A DNA stretch of 64,000 nucleotides from Victivallaceae bacterium (GTDB lineage Bacteria; Verrucomicrobiota; Lentisphaeria; Victivallales; Victivallaceae). Below the pieces are notes generated by a model. The model saw only the letters and a program-made list of their open reading frames with translations, ran no database searches and was not told the origin of the DNA. A program made the position numbers and the translations under genes. The stretch is from positions 1 to 64,000 of the forward strand of contig JAQUTL010000002.1 in NCBI GenBank assembly GCA_028709805.1. Direction: 5' to 3'. Shown in pieces: positions 1 through 8,278 of this stretch (the first letter of the stretch is position 1; every line of letters starts with the position of its first letter).

Positions 1-139
1 GTTTACAGACAATTCCTTTAATTATTTTAAAACAAAAAAATTAGATTTGAATTTTACAACTTTTACACAATATGATTCTAGTTTTAAAAGTGTAGATGTG
101 ATGTTTAAACCCATAAAATATAAGGATAGATACAAAAAA

Positions 140-215
140 TGGTGGCCGGACCCAGAATCGGACTGGGGACACGGGGATTTTCAGTCCCCTGCTCTACCGA
201 CTGAGCTATCCTGCC
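140..215 (-). tRNA. tRNA-Phe (GAA)
   Basis: Read on the minus strand this folds into a full cloverleaf with an encoded 3' CCA. The anticodon stem is GGGGA/TCCCC around a CTGAAAA loop, so the anticodon is GAA. D-arm and variable loop (GTGTC) match the bacterial tRNA-Phe pattern. Two oddities: an A-G mismatch at pair 4-69 of the acceptor stem, and a T-loop reading TCCGATT, so position 55 is C instead of the near-universal T (pseudouridine 55). Confidence 0.93.
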
Positions 216-298
216 ACTCACAGACAACGTTTATAATAGACACCATTTTTTAGGAAAATCAAGCCGTTCTTACGTTTTTCTCAAAAAAAAACAATGTC

Positions 299-327
299 AA
301 AAAGCCGTTGTTTCCCTAACCGACGGC
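299..327 (-). terminator. Intrinsic terminator after the DUF1648-like gene
   Basis: On the minus strand GCCGTCG and CAACGGC form a 7-bp stem (one G-U) with a 10-base loop, followed by a T run. It lies about 50 bases past the stop codon of the membrane protein gene and fits as the end of the GntR operon. Confidence 0.6.
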
Positions 328-375
328 AGCTCGACCGCCCCCATCGACTTCATTCCCATAGGAATCAGACACCTA

Positions 376-1332
376 CTATCGTAATACTTGTGCGCCGGCC
401 GCCTTGAGCGCCGCAACCATTAGTTCAGGATTTTTCAGGCTGACCGTCACTTTTTTCCCGGAGGGAAGTTCAAACCTGACTCCACGGTTCCCGGCGATCA
501 GCCCGGTCGCCTTGGAGCCGGGGCGCCAGAGCCAGCCGCCAAAGTCACGCAGCGGATTTATCCGCACCGCCTCAACATTTACGACCGTCGCCGGGTCAAG
601 CCGGAACAGCGGAATCTTCAACCAGCCGGTGGTGACCAGTAATTTTCCCGGCGCAACCGCCATGGTAAAACCGCCGCCAACCACCAGAAACACCGCCGCG
701 ACAACAATATTCGACACAAGCAGCGGCAGCGGAATACGGCCCGTGCCCACATATATCTGCGTCATTGACATCACCATTATAACGGCAATCACAATGAGCA
801 TGAGGTCAATCGCCGGAACCGTCACGCGCTCATAACAGACCCAGCCGGTTCCACGAAAGTCCGGCTGCACGGCTCGCATTGCGGTGTCGCGGTTTTCCGG
901 ATATTTGCGCAGAAATTCGAGCAGGTAGGACAGCAGCGCAACGATCAGGCCGAATGCCGTCGGCATCCAGATCACGCTCCACGACGGCAGCTGCCGCAGA
1001 CCGTATATTCCGCAGACGAACAGCAGCCCAACAGCCGAGAACGTGACTCCGCACATGAATCCGGATATGGCGCCGGAGATGTTCCAGCGCCTGGAGGCGG
1101 CTTTGAGCATGACTTCGTCCAGCATCGCCATCGGCAGAATAAACGCCGCCTGAATCAGAATTATGGCGCATTGTCCGAATCCGACGGGACCGGTGCGGTT
1201 GATTGCGCCGTCGGCATTGGCGTGCAGCGGCCAGTCGCCGCCGCGTTCAAACATGACCGCAAGCAGCGCCGCGGTGGCGGCCATACACATAAGCGACGGA
1301 ATCATTCCCCATTTGTTCCAGTGGACGATCAT
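376..1332 (-). CDS. DUF1648-type multi-pass membrane protein paired with GntR regulator
   Basis: About 318 residues with hydrophobic segments throughout, starting with a helix near residues 5-25. The N-terminal part resembles the DUF1648 domain found in SdpI-like and GntR-linked membrane proteins; a more polar C-terminal part (residues ~230-318) resembles a small PH-like domain. The start was put at ATG 1332, not the longer upstream ORF, because it overlaps the regulator's stop as ATGA, which indicates translational coupling. In Firmicutes such GntR/membrane pairs respond to envelope stress or antimicrobial peptides; that role here is inference. Family assignment is moderate. Confidence 0.6.
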   Translation of the reverse strand: MIVHWNKWGMIPSLMCMAATAALLAVMFERGGDWPLHANADGAINRTGPVGFGQCAIILIQAAFILPMAMLDEVMLKAASRRWNISGAISGFMCGVTFSAVGLLFVCGIYGLRQLPSWSVIWMPTAFGLIVALLSYLLEFLRKYPENRDTAMRAVQPDFRGTGWVCYERVTVPAIDLMLIVIAVIMVMSMTQIYVGTGRIPLPLLVSNIVVAAVFLVVGGGFTMAVAPGKLLVTTGWLKIPLFRLDPATVVNVEAVRINPLRDFGGWLWRPGSKATGLIAGNRGVRFELPSGKKVTVSLKNPELMVAALKAAGAQVLR

Positions 1333-1697
1333 TGTTTTTTCTCCCTTTTGAATAATTCGATGAGTTGTTCGGCGGTGACACCGTACATGGCGGCGTCCAG
1401 CGTCAGTTGCCGCCATTGTTCCAGCAGTTTTTCGCGGGCTTCAGCCGGCAGGCCGTTGTTTCTGGCGGTTATCCGGGTGCGCCGTCCCAGACGGGTGACC
1501 GCCAGTTGTTCATCTTCCAAGAGCTTGTAGGCGTGGCGCACGGTGTGCAGATTGATCGACAGCAGAGCCGCAAGATCCCGCACCGGCGGCAGTTCGTCGC
1601 CGTAAGCGAGTTGTCCAGAGGCAAGCTGACGCTTTACGGCCTGAACTATCTGGCTGTACAGCGGCTCCGGACTGTCCTTGTCGATTGCTATGAGCAT
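1329..1697 (-). CDS. GntR-family transcriptional regulator, YtrA-like
   Basis: A 122-residue protein with an N-terminal GntR winged helix-turn-helix (residues ~8-75, with the typical SGQLAYGDELPPVRDLA and LLSINLHTVRHAYKLLE segments) and only a short C-terminal dimerisation tail. This size and layout are those of the YtrA subfamily, whose members usually regulate their own operon with membrane or ABC-transport genes. A GAGGTG ribosome site precedes the ATG. It is first in a two-gene operon with the DUF1648-like protein, which it overlaps by four bases. A palindromic site lies just upstream (1723-1750) and is the probable autoregulatory operator. Confidence 0.88.
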   Translation of the reverse strand: MLIAIDKDSPEPLYSQIVQAVKRQLASGQLAYGDELPPVRDLAALLSINLHTVRHAYKLLEDEQLAVTRLGRRTRITARNNGLPAEAREKLLEQWRQLTLDAAMYGVTAEQLIELFKREKKQ

Positions 1698-1722
1698 CGG
1701 GGCACCTCATAAGACCATATTT

Positions 1723-1750
1723 GTTATATGTGTTATATTATAACTATAAC
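1723..1750. promoter_or_regulatory. Nested palindromic operator upstream of the GntR gene
   Basis: GTTATATTATAAC (1732-1744) is a perfect odd palindrome and is flanked by outer half-sites GTTATA (1723-1728) and TATAAC (1745-1750). On the minus strand the site contains TATAAT-like -10 sequences 30-50 bases before the start codon. The spacing and symmetry fit a GntR/YtrA operator overlapping the promoter. Confidence 0.65.
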
Positions 1751-1936
1751 AGTTGTTTGGTTGAATGCAAATTTAAAAATAAAATAAAAGCAATGATATT
1801 TATCGCATGAGGTGTTGCTCGTTATGATGTGTTGTGAGCCGCGGCACGTTCTGATGCGTTGGCCGGGGTTGCAGCGGGGCAGGGGGGACGGGGGTCCGCA
1901 TTGCACCATATTGTGGTGACGCGTCGTTTATTTCCG

Positions 1937-2557
1937 TTACGGACGCGGTTCGCCGTCGGTGGGGCGCGGTGGAACAAAACAGCTCAATCTTCCGGCGGTA
2001 AAGAAGAGTTTCCAGCGGCCGAGCGGCCGCCAGACCCGACGGGAAAAGTCATAGACCGCCACCTGCCGGTCATGGTAAAAAAGCATGGATTTAAGCGGTT
2101 TTCCGTCGCGGACAAAGTTCCGCAGTTCCAGCAGGTCTTTTCGCGGCGCCAGAAAGCGCAGCGGCGCCAGCGCCGCCAGCGGATGCGCCAACCGAGCCGC
2201 CGCGCACCGTATTCTGACCCGGCGCTGGTTGCGACGGAACTCGGTCATGCCGCATCTGCCGGATGTGACCTTCAACTGCGCTCCGGCACGTTTGACGGCG
2301 ATTACCTTCAGCAGTTGCGCATTGGAAGCGAGCGCCACCGGATCGGGGCGGAGGTTGTTGTCGCCGTGGGTGCGGATCGTGCCGCAGGACACCGAGACTG
2401 CGCGGTGCACCAGCAGTTTTTCCGGTGTCGGCGGCGACGCAAAGACCACAATGTCGCCGGGGGCGACCCGTGAAAACTCCACCGGCTCGGCCAGCAACAT
2501 GTCGCCCGGAGTAAAAACGCCGAGCATGCTGCATCCGGTATAGATCAATTCTTTCAT
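1937..2557 (-). CDS. S24/S26-type (signal peptidase-like) serine peptidase
   Basis: A 206-residue protein whose first ~80 residues match the S24/S26 catalytic core: GCSMLGVFTPGD (box with nucleophile Ser10), GDIVVF, LLVHRAV and THGDNN. The second box carries VHR where many bacterial leader peptidases have a lysine, as in SipW/ER-type enzymes. There is no clear N-terminal membrane anchor, which is unusual for a true signal peptidase. The arginine-rich C-terminal half (residues ~95-206) is not recognisable. Substrate unknown; it could be a maturation peptidase for a local secreted peptide or protein. The family call is fairly safe, the role is not. Confidence 0.68.
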   Translation of the reverse strand: MKELIYTGCSMLGVFTPGDMLLAEPVEFSRVAPGDIVVFASPPTPEKLLVHRAVSVSCGTIRTHGDNNLRPDPVALASNAQLLKVIAVKRAGAQLKVTSGRCGMTEFRRNQRRVRIRCAAARLAHPLAALAPLRFLAPRKDLLELRNFVRDGKPLKSMLFYHDRQVAVYDFSRRVWRPLGRWKLFFTAGRLSCFVPPRPTDGEPRP

Positions 2558-2611
2558 TATTCGGAACCGCTCCGGCGCCGGTCGGTCCGGGGGCGCCGGA
2601 TGGCGATGATA

Positions 2612-2635
2612 TCTCCGCGCCGACCGGCGCGGAGA
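2612..2635 (-). terminator. Strong hairpin after the AGE-family gene
   Basis: TCTCCGCGCC and GGCGCGGAGA form a perfect 10-bp stem with a GACC loop just past the stop codon of the epimerase gene. There is no T run, so it may be a stabilising 3' hairpin or a weak terminator. Confidence 0.45.
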
Positions 2636-2646
2636 CAGATCCGTTA

Positions 2647-3831
2647 TTACTTCTTCAGTCCGGCGGCCTTGATTTCACGCAACTGGCCGAGGCAGAAGAA
2701 GAGGCAGCGGGGGACGTGGAAGAAGGTCTTCCACTTGCCGCCCTTGAGCATGTGGGTGGGTTCGCCGCGGCGGTTCAGATAGCCGAACCATTCGCCGTAT
2801 TTGTGATCCGGGAAGCGTTTCCATGTCCATTCGTCCACTTTCTCGAAATACTTCCAGAATTTCTCGTCGCCGGAAAGCCGGTAGGCGTAGAGCATGGCGA
2901 TAAGCGCTTCGTTGTGCGGCCACCAGAGTTTCATGTCCCACTGCAATTCCATGTGGGGTTTGCCGAGCAGATCCATGAAGTAGTAGATGCCGCCGAACTC
3001 TTTGTCCCAGCCGAAGTTGAAAATGCCGTCAACATATTTGAACGCGATGTCGAGCAGGTCTTTGCGGCCGGTGCGCTCGGCGTACTGCATGATGAACCAC
3101 ATGGTTTCGAGGCCGTGGCCGGGATTGACAAAGCGGCCCTCGCAGGAATCGTAATCGAAAGAGCCGTCGGTGTTCACGTTTTCGCACAGGACCTTGTGCT
3201 CCGGGTTCCAGAACATCTTGACCACCTTGTCGACGGCGGCGGCGGTGTCCTTCTCGTACTTGTCGGAAGCGAGGCTCTGCTTCATGACCGCGCCGAGGTT
3301 GGCGAGGATCATGTAGTTTCCGAGGCTGAGCCGCGAACCTTTGCCGGGCAGACACTTTTCATATTTGCCTTTCGGGCTGGGAATGCGGCGGATGTAGCTG
3401 TTCATGGCCGACTCGGCTTCAAGCCGGTATTTTTCCTCTTTGGTGGCCTCGAACATGGCGGCGGCGCCCATGGCGGCGAAGCAGTCGGAGAAGATACTGT
3501 ACGGCGCCATGGCGGGTTCGCCCTTGCGGTTGAGCTGGAAGTAGTAGCTGCCGTCCTCGAGCCGGCCGTGTTTGGTCAGGAAGTCGTAGCCCTGTTTGGC
3601 GATGGCGAGGTAGCTGTCTTTGCGGTACTGCGAATTGTAGAAGGTGGCGAACATGTAAACGACGCGCCACTGCATCCACATGTATTTGGCGGTGTCGTAA
3701 ACCGAGCCGTCGCGGTCGAGCATGGTGAAGTAGCCGCCGAATTCCTTGTCCTCGCAATTCTTTTCCCAGAACGGGATGACTGAATTGACCAGTTCGTCTT
3801 CATAGCGTGCGATAATCGAATCAATACTCAT
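2647..3831 (-). CDS. N-acylglucosamine 2-epimerase (AGE) family protein
   Basis: A 394-residue (alpha/alpha)6-barrel epimerase/isomerase of usual family length. Characteristic blocks are MWMQWRVVYMFA, NPGHGLETMWFIMQYAER (conserved catalytic-region His), LWWPHNEALIAM (second conserved His) and GEWFGYLNRRGEP near the C-terminus. Family members epimerise GlcNAc to ManNAc or act on cellobiose or mannobiose; the substrate cannot be fixed from sequence. An AAGGTG site precedes the ATG. It is divergent from a secreted sialate O-acetylesterase, which favours a place in amino-sugar or sialic-acid metabolism, but no sialate lyase is visible nearby. Cytoplasmic. Confidence 0.9.
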   Translation of the reverse strand: MSIDSIIARYEDELVNSVIPFWEKNCEDKEFGGYFTMLDRDGSVYDTAKYMWMQWRVVYMFATFYNSQYRKDSYLAIAKQGYDFLTKHGRLEDGSYYFQLNRKGEPAMAPYSIFSDCFAAMGAAAMFEATKEEKYRLEAESAMNSYIRRIPSPKGKYEKCLPGKGSRLSLGNYMILANLGAVMKQSLASDKYEKDTAAAVDKVVKMFWNPEHKVLCENVNTDGSFDYDSCEGRFVNPGHGLETMWFIMQYAERTGRKDLLDIAFKYVDGIFNFGWDKEFGGIYYFMDLLGKPHMELQWDMKLWWPHNEALIAMLYAYRLSGDEKFWKYFEKVDEWTWKRFPDHKYGEWFGYLNRRGEPTHMLKGGKWKTFFHVPRCLFFCLGQLREIKAAGLKK

Positions 3832-3943
3832 TTTTGCACCTTGTTGTAATGATGTTGGTTGTCATTTATGAAATAAATTAGCCTCGATTGTGGATTTTTC
3901 AACTGTCAGGGGCTAAAGTAATGAAAAAAGAGAAAGGAATGCG

Positions 3944-6124
3944 GTGAAAAAGTTATTTTTGACGGTGCTGCTGCTGGCGGTGTTTTCGGTTTGCGGCGAA
4001 GTGAAACTGAACGGTCTGTTCAGCGACAACGCGGTGTTGCAGCGCAACAAGCCGATCGCGGTGTTCGGCGCGGCCGGGCCGGGTGAAAAAGTGACGGTTT
4101 CTCTCAACGGGGCGACGGCGGAGGCCGTCGCCGGAAAAAACGGGCGTTTTTCAGCCGAGCTGCCGGAAATGGCGGCCGGCGGACCGTACACGCTGACGGT
4201 TTCCGGCCGGGACAACACCGTTTCCGCCGAAAATGTGATGGTGGGCGAGGTGTGGCTCTGCTCCGGGCAGAGCAATATGTGGTGGACGGTCGAATTGAAC
4301 ACCGACGGCAAAGACGTTTTGAAGGCGTGTGCCGACCCCGGATTGCGCCTGCTCAACATTCCGCAGGTTTCCGCGGCGGAGCCGGCGGCGGACTTCAACG
4401 CGGTCTGGCAGACGTGCGATGAAAAATCGCTGGCCGGATTTTCGGCGGTCGGATATTTCGCCGCGAAACGGCTTCGCGAGAAGCTGAACGTTCCGGTCGG
4501 TGTGATCAACGCGAGCTGGTCCGGGACGCGGATTGAACCGTGGATTTCTCCGGATGCCTTCCTGCGCTCTGACGATGCCCGGTGGAATCTCAAAAAAGAG
4601 CTTCTGATGGCCCGCGACAGCGGCGGGAATTTTCGGCGTCAACTGCTGGAAAATTATATTGATGACCATAAGGCGTGGGGTAAAAAAGCGTTGAGGTCGG
4701 CAAAAAAGCACGAAGCGGTCGAGGCGCCGCCGGCGTATCCGTGGCAGCTGGCCGCTCCGGTGGGGCTGGGCGATCCAGCGGTGATCTGGAACGGCATGGT
4801 GGCGCCGCTGGCGCCGTATACGATTGCCGGCGTGTTCTGGTATCAGGGCGAGGCGAATCTGTGGGACGCGGCGGTTTACGGCGATCTGATGAAGCTGTGG
4901 GTGTCGGGCTGGCGGCGGGCGTTCAAAAGCGGGGACAAACTGCCGTTTTACTTTGTGCAGCTTGCGCCGTTCAACAGCCAGTCCGAGCCGGACGTGCTGC
5001 CGAAGATGTGGGAGTGTCAGACGGCGTTCGCCCTTAAAGCGGACGGTGTGGAGATGGTCGAAATCAACGATACCGACAGTGTGGACGATATTCATCCCAA
5101 AGACAAGCGTCCGGTCGGCCGCCGTCTGGCGGACAAGGCGTTGAAATACACTTACGGTTTTGACGTCGGCAATGTCGATTCGCCGCGTTTCGCCAAGGCC
5201 GAGTTCAAGGCCGATCATGCGGTGCTGCGGTTCGACAATACGACGCATTTGGAGGCTGTTCCCGGCGGAAGTGCCGTCTTTGAGATTGCCGACGCCGCAG
5301 GGCGCTGGACTCCGGCCGCGGTCGAACCCGGTTCGGAAGCCGGAAGTCTGATTCTGCGTCCGGCGGACGGGGGCAGACCGGTCGCCGCGCGTTACGGCTG
5401 GAATAAAAGCGCCGTGGCGTCGATACGCGACGCGGCGAGCAAACTTCCGCTCGGCGCGTTCCGCTGCGGCCGGATTCCGGCGCGCGGAATGGTTGACCGG
5501 CTTGCGCCGCAGCTGACTGACTACACGCTGGTTTATCGTTTTTCTCCGGCGGCCGGTCTGATCGACGGCAATACCCAGACGGCGAATTACGAATACGCCG
5601 CCGTGCCGGACAAACCGTTCAGCCGGGTCGCGGTCTTCGCCCATTTGCTGCCGAAGTCCGGCGGCGGCGACGGCGCGTTTGTGGCGATTGAAATGGATGC
5701 CTATGCCGGCGATGTGTCCGGAATCGGCCTGCCGACCGCCGGAAGCGGCGGCAAATATATCGGAGAGGTGAAAAACGTCACCGTTTCCTCCAATGTTCCC
5801 GGCGTGGTCACCGGAACTTTCGCCGACGGGTTCAATCTGGAGTGTTTCCCAGGCAATTACACTGCGCCGAACCGTCTGGCGGTTCCCGGCGCGTCCGACG
5901 CCGTTTTCGATTTCGGGGACAATCCGTCCGACGGCGCCGGCTACGGTTCGTACCAGTTTCATAACTTTGCGGCGAAACAGACGGTGTTTGCCTTCAACGC
6001 CTGGACCAACGGACCGGGCAGCGACATCGGCATCGGCAGCAACCCGTCCGGAAATCCTGACTGGACGTTCGCCAAAAACGCCGGTGGTTACGGTGCGGCT
6101 TATATCCTTGTGCTGGTGAAATGA
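3944..6124 (+). CDS. Sialate O-acetylesterase family protein (SGNH hydrolase)
   Basis: A 726-residue exported protein with an N-terminal signal peptide (residues 1-18). The SASA/SGNH core has LCSGQSNMWW with nucleophile Ser110, GVINASWSGTRIEPW, VFWYQGEANLWD and DDIHPKDKRPVGRRLA with Asp/His near 381-384. It would remove O-acetyl groups from sialic acid or other glycans. Residues ~520-726 form an extra C-terminal domain that I do not recognise, making it longer than typical members. Translation starts at GTG, preceded by AAAGGA. A tiny reading frame of eight codons (3921-3947) ends inside the start codon, so coupling is possible. The next gene overlaps by ATGA. Confidence 0.9.
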   Translation: MKKLFLTVLLLAVFSVCGEVKLNGLFSDNAVLQRNKPIAVFGAAGPGEKVTVSLNGATAEAVAGKNGRFSAELPEMAAGGPYTLTVSGRDNTVSAENVMVGEVWLCSGQSNMWWTVELNTDGKDVLKACADPGLRLLNIPQVSAAEPAADFNAVWQTCDEKSLAGFSAVGYFAAKRLREKLNVPVGVINASWSGTRIEPWISPDAFLRSDDARWNLKKELLMARDSGGNFRRQLLENYIDDHKAWGKKALRSAKKHEAVEAPPAYPWQLAAPVGLGDPAVIWNGMVAPLAPYTIAGVFWYQGEANLWDAAVYGDLMKLWVSGWRRAFKSGDKLPFYFVQLAPFNSQSEPDVLPKMWECQTAFALKADGVEMVEINDTDSVDDIHPKDKRPVGRRLADKALKYTYGFDVGNVDSPRFAKAEFKADHAVLRFDNTTHLEAVPGGSAVFEIADAAGRWTPAAVEPGSEAGSLILRPADGGRPVAARYGWNKSAVASIRDAASKLPLGAFRCGRIPARGMVDRLAPQLTDYTLVYRFSPAAGLIDGNTQTANYEYAAVPDKPFSRVAVFAHLLPKSGGGDGAFVAIEMDAYAGDVSGIGLPTAGSGGKYIGEVKNVTVSSNVPGVVTGTFADGFNLECFPGNYTAPNRLAVPGASDAVFDFGDNPSDGAGYGSYQFHNFAAKQTVFAFNAWTNGPGSDIGIGSNPSGNPDWTFAKNAGGYGAAYILVLVK

Positions 6125-6723
6125 GGCGGCGCGGCTTCGTTTTTGCGCCGCTTTGTCTTCTTGCGGCGGCGGCGGCGTTTTCTGTGCTGCCGACTTCCGG
6201 CTGCGCCGGATCCGGTGTGTCGTCATCTGCGGCGGCTGCGGCGGATAAGACGGTGGTTCCGGCAGTCGCGGTTGATTTGGAGAACGGCGTCTATCGCTCC
6301 GCCCAGCCGTCGCGTGAAGATTTTGAACGGCTCGCCGCCGCCGGGTTTAAAAGTGTGCTGAACCTCCGCCGTCATCACGGCGACGGCGATCTGCTCAAAG
6401 GTCTGCCGCTGACCGAATACCGGCTTCGGCTGAACGCCGGCGAGATGACGGAGACGGATATCGTCGATGCGCTGCGGATTGTCCGCGACGCTCCGAAGCC
6501 GCTGTTGATCCACTGCCGTCACGGAGTGGATCGCACCGGCGCGGTGGTTGCGGCCTATCGGGTGGTGTTTCAGAATCGCTCCGGCGACGAGGCGGTTGCG
6601 GAAATGCTCCGCTTCGGCGCCCATTCGTTCTGGTATAAAAAACTCCCCCGGCTGATCATGGAGATCGACCGGGAGAGGGTGGTTGCGGAACTTGAGTCGC
6701 AGCCTCAGAGCGTGGACAGATAA
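6121..6723 (+). CDS. Dual-specificity/tyrosine phosphatase-like lipoprotein
   Basis: A 200-residue protein with a signal peptide ending in a lipobox-like LPTSGC (Cys28), so probably a lipoprotein. The catalytic loop HCRHGVDRTG has the CX5R phosphatase signature, and VYRSAQPSREDFERL and GFKSVLNLRRHHGD are typical of DSP-like bacterial phosphatases that include cyclic-phytase-like enzymes. Substrate unknown: phosphoprotein, phosphoinositide or inositol phosphate. It starts in an ATGA overlap with the acetylesterase, so the two are co-translated. Its 3' end overlaps the convergent trxB gene by 19 bases. Confidence 0.82.
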   Translation: MRRRGFVFAPLCLLAAAAAFSVLPTSGCAGSGVSSSAAAAADKTVVPAVAVDLENGVYRSAQPSREDFERLAAAGFKSVLNLRRHHGDGDLLKGLPLTEYRLRLNAGEMTETDIVDALRIVRDAPKPLLIHCRHGVDRTGAVVAAYRVVFQNRSGDEAVAEMLRFGAHSFWYKKLPRLIMEIDRERVVAELESQPQSVDR

Positions 6724-7625
6724 CTTTCCGCGTCGATAGCGGCTCTGGCTCCGGAACCGGCGGCGGTGATGGCCTGCCGGTAGCGCGGGTCGGCGCAGTC
6801 GCCGGCGGCGAACACGCCGGAAACGTCAGTTTTCGAGGTCTGTTCTTTCAGCGTCACAAAGCCATGTTCGTCAAGTTCAATTTTTCCCTTGAACACGGCG
6901 GTGGCCGGCTGGTGGCCGAGCGCCACGAACAGGCCGTCGCAGGAAAAATCCGAGACTTCGCCGCTGACGGTGTTTTTCAACTTCACCCCCTCCACATGAT
7001 CGCCGCCGACGACCTCTTCGATCACGCTGTTCCAGATGAACGATATTTTCGGGTGATGCGTTGCGCGATCCACCATGATTTTGGAGGCGCGGAGCGCGTC
7101 GCGGCGGTGGATCACGGTGACCGACGCGGCGAAATTGGTGAGGAACAGCGCCTCTTCCATCGCCGAGTCGCCGCCGCCGGCGACCGCCACTTTCTTGCCT
7201 TTGAAAAACGCGCCGTCGCAGGTGGCGCAGGCCGAAACGCCGTGATTTTTGAGCCGTTCCTCGGAGTCGAGACCGAGCCAGCGCGGACTTGCCCCGGTGG
7301 CGATGATGACCGCTTGCGCTTCCAGAATCCGGCCGTCCTCCAGTGTGAGTTTTTTTGCGCCGGGCGCGGAAAAATCAACCGCCGTGACGTTTTCCATCTC
7401 GACTCTCGTCCCGAATTTTTCCGCCTGCTGCTGCATTGACCACACCAGATCGAAGCCGTTTATTCCATCCGGGAATCCGGGAAAGTTTTCCACTTCGCTG
7501 GTCTGGGTCAGCAGACCGCCCGGCAGTGCGCCGGCCAGCACCAGCGGCGCCAGATTTGCCCGCGCCGCATAGATCGCCGCGGTGAATCCGGCCGGACCGC
7601 TGCCGATGATTATGAGTTTTTCCAT
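6705..7625 (-). CDS. trxB: Thioredoxin reductase
   Basis: A 306-residue FAD/NADPH enzyme reducing thioredoxin in the cytoplasm. Seen in order: N-terminal FAD motif GSGPAG (8-13), TQTSEVENFPGFPDGI, redox pair CATC (Cys133/Cys136), NADPH motif GGGDSAMEEA (~150-159), and a C-terminal GVFAAGDCADPRYRQ FAD segment. Length is normal for the low-molecular-weight type. It lies 18 bases after ydbL and may be the last gene of the nadA-ydbL run. The 3' end overlaps the phosphatase gene tail to tail. Confidence 0.96.
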   Translation of the reverse strand: MEKLIIIGSGPAGFTAAIYAARANLAPLVLAGALPGGLLTQTSEVENFPGFPDGINGFDLVWSMQQQAEKFGTRVEMENVTAVDFSAPGAKKLTLEDGRILEAQAVIIATGASPRWLGLDSEERLKNHGVSACATCDGAFFKGKKVAVAGGGDSAMEEALFLTNFAASVTVIHRRDALRASKIMVDRATHHPKISFIWNSVIEEVVGGDHVEGVKLKNTVSGEVSDFSCDGLFVALGHQPATAVFKGKIELDEHGFVTLKEQTSKTDVSGVFAAGDCADPRYRQAITAAGSGARAAIDAESYLSTL

Positions 7626-7643
7626 AAATATCCTATTCGGTGG

Positions 7644-8060
7644 TTATTTCTTTTTCATGTCCGGATCGGCGGCCGATCCCTTTTGATACCATTCTCCGGC
7701 GGCCGACTGGAGCCATTCGCCTTTCTGAGCCTTCTTTGCAATGGCGATGGCGCGCTGCTGGCCGACGGCCTTGGAGGTGAGTTTGCCGTCTTTGGCGGCG
7801 AGTGCGTCGTAAACGGCCTTGCGGTCGGCATTTTCGGCGGCGACAAGTTCGGCGGTTGTTTTCTGTTTGTCGCGCGCGACCAGATAGCCGAGGTTGTTTT
7901 CTCCGACGCCTCCGGCGGTCTTAAGCTCCACCACGTCTTTCAGCCGGTCGGCCATGCTTTTCTGAACGCTTTTAAGGTCGGGTGCGGCTGCGGCCGTTAC
8001 GGTTAAAGCCGTACAGCCGAATGCGAGTGCGATGATGATGGTTTTGAACAGCTTTTTCAT
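7644..8060 (-). CDS. ydbL: YdbL family (DUF1318) periplasmic protein
   Basis: A 138-residue protein with a signal peptide (residues 1-24) and the DUF1318 pattern: AGGVGENNLGYLVAR, ENADRKAVYDALA, and a C-terminal KKAQKGEWLQ...GEWYQKG. In E. coli YdbL is a periplasmic helper of the YdbH-YnbE intermembrane bridge. It overlaps ynbE by ATGA, the conserved gene order, which supports the same function here. Confidence 0.88.
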   Translation of the reverse strand: MKKLFKTIIIALAFGCTALTVTAAAAPDLKSVQKSMADRLKDVVELKTAGGVGENNLGYLVARDKQKTTAELVAAENADRKAVYDALAAKDGKLTSKAVGQQRAIAIAKKAQKGEWLQSAAGEWYQKGSAADPDMKKK

Positions 8061-8278
8061 TTTTCCTCCTCTTTGAGTTGTTGCGCCTGCTGGTCCAGAT
8101 CACCGAAGAAGTCATCAAGCTCCTTCTGCACGCGGACGTTCACGTTTACATTCACATCGATCTTCATCGGTTTGATTTCGATCGGTTTCACCTCGACTTC
8201 GTTCTTGGTTTCCACCGACATGCAGCCTCCGGCGAAAATTCCGGCGGCGGCTATTGCGGCGGCGGCACTTTTCCTCAT
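8057..8278 (-). CDS. ynbE: YnbE-like outer-membrane lipoprotein
   Basis: A 73-residue precursor: Lys/Arg start, hydrophobic segment and lipobox AGGC with Cys19, followed by an alternating beta-type stretch (VEVKPIEIKPMKIDVNVNV) and a charged C-terminal helix. YnbE in E. coli is a small lipoprotein that stacks with YdbH to bridge the inner and outer membranes. It is longer than the E. coli protein because of the C-terminal helix. It sits between ydbH and ydbL, overlapping both by ATGA. Confidence 0.82.
   Translation of the reverse strand: MRKSAAAAIAAAGIFAGGCMSVETKNEVEVKPIEIKPMKIDVNVNVNVRVQKELDDFFGDLDQQAQQLKEEEK

Noticed and set aside
47-253. 68-codon frame at the window start
   Set aside because: Runs through the tRNA-Phe gene on the other strand.
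2716-3783. 355-codon plus-strand frame
   Set aside because: Mirror frame of the AGE epimerase gene, which has clear family motifs.
4151-6226. 691-codon open frame on the minus strand
   Set aside because: Antisense to the sialate O-acetylesterase, Arg/His-rich composition, no motif or ribosome site; a GC-skew artefact.
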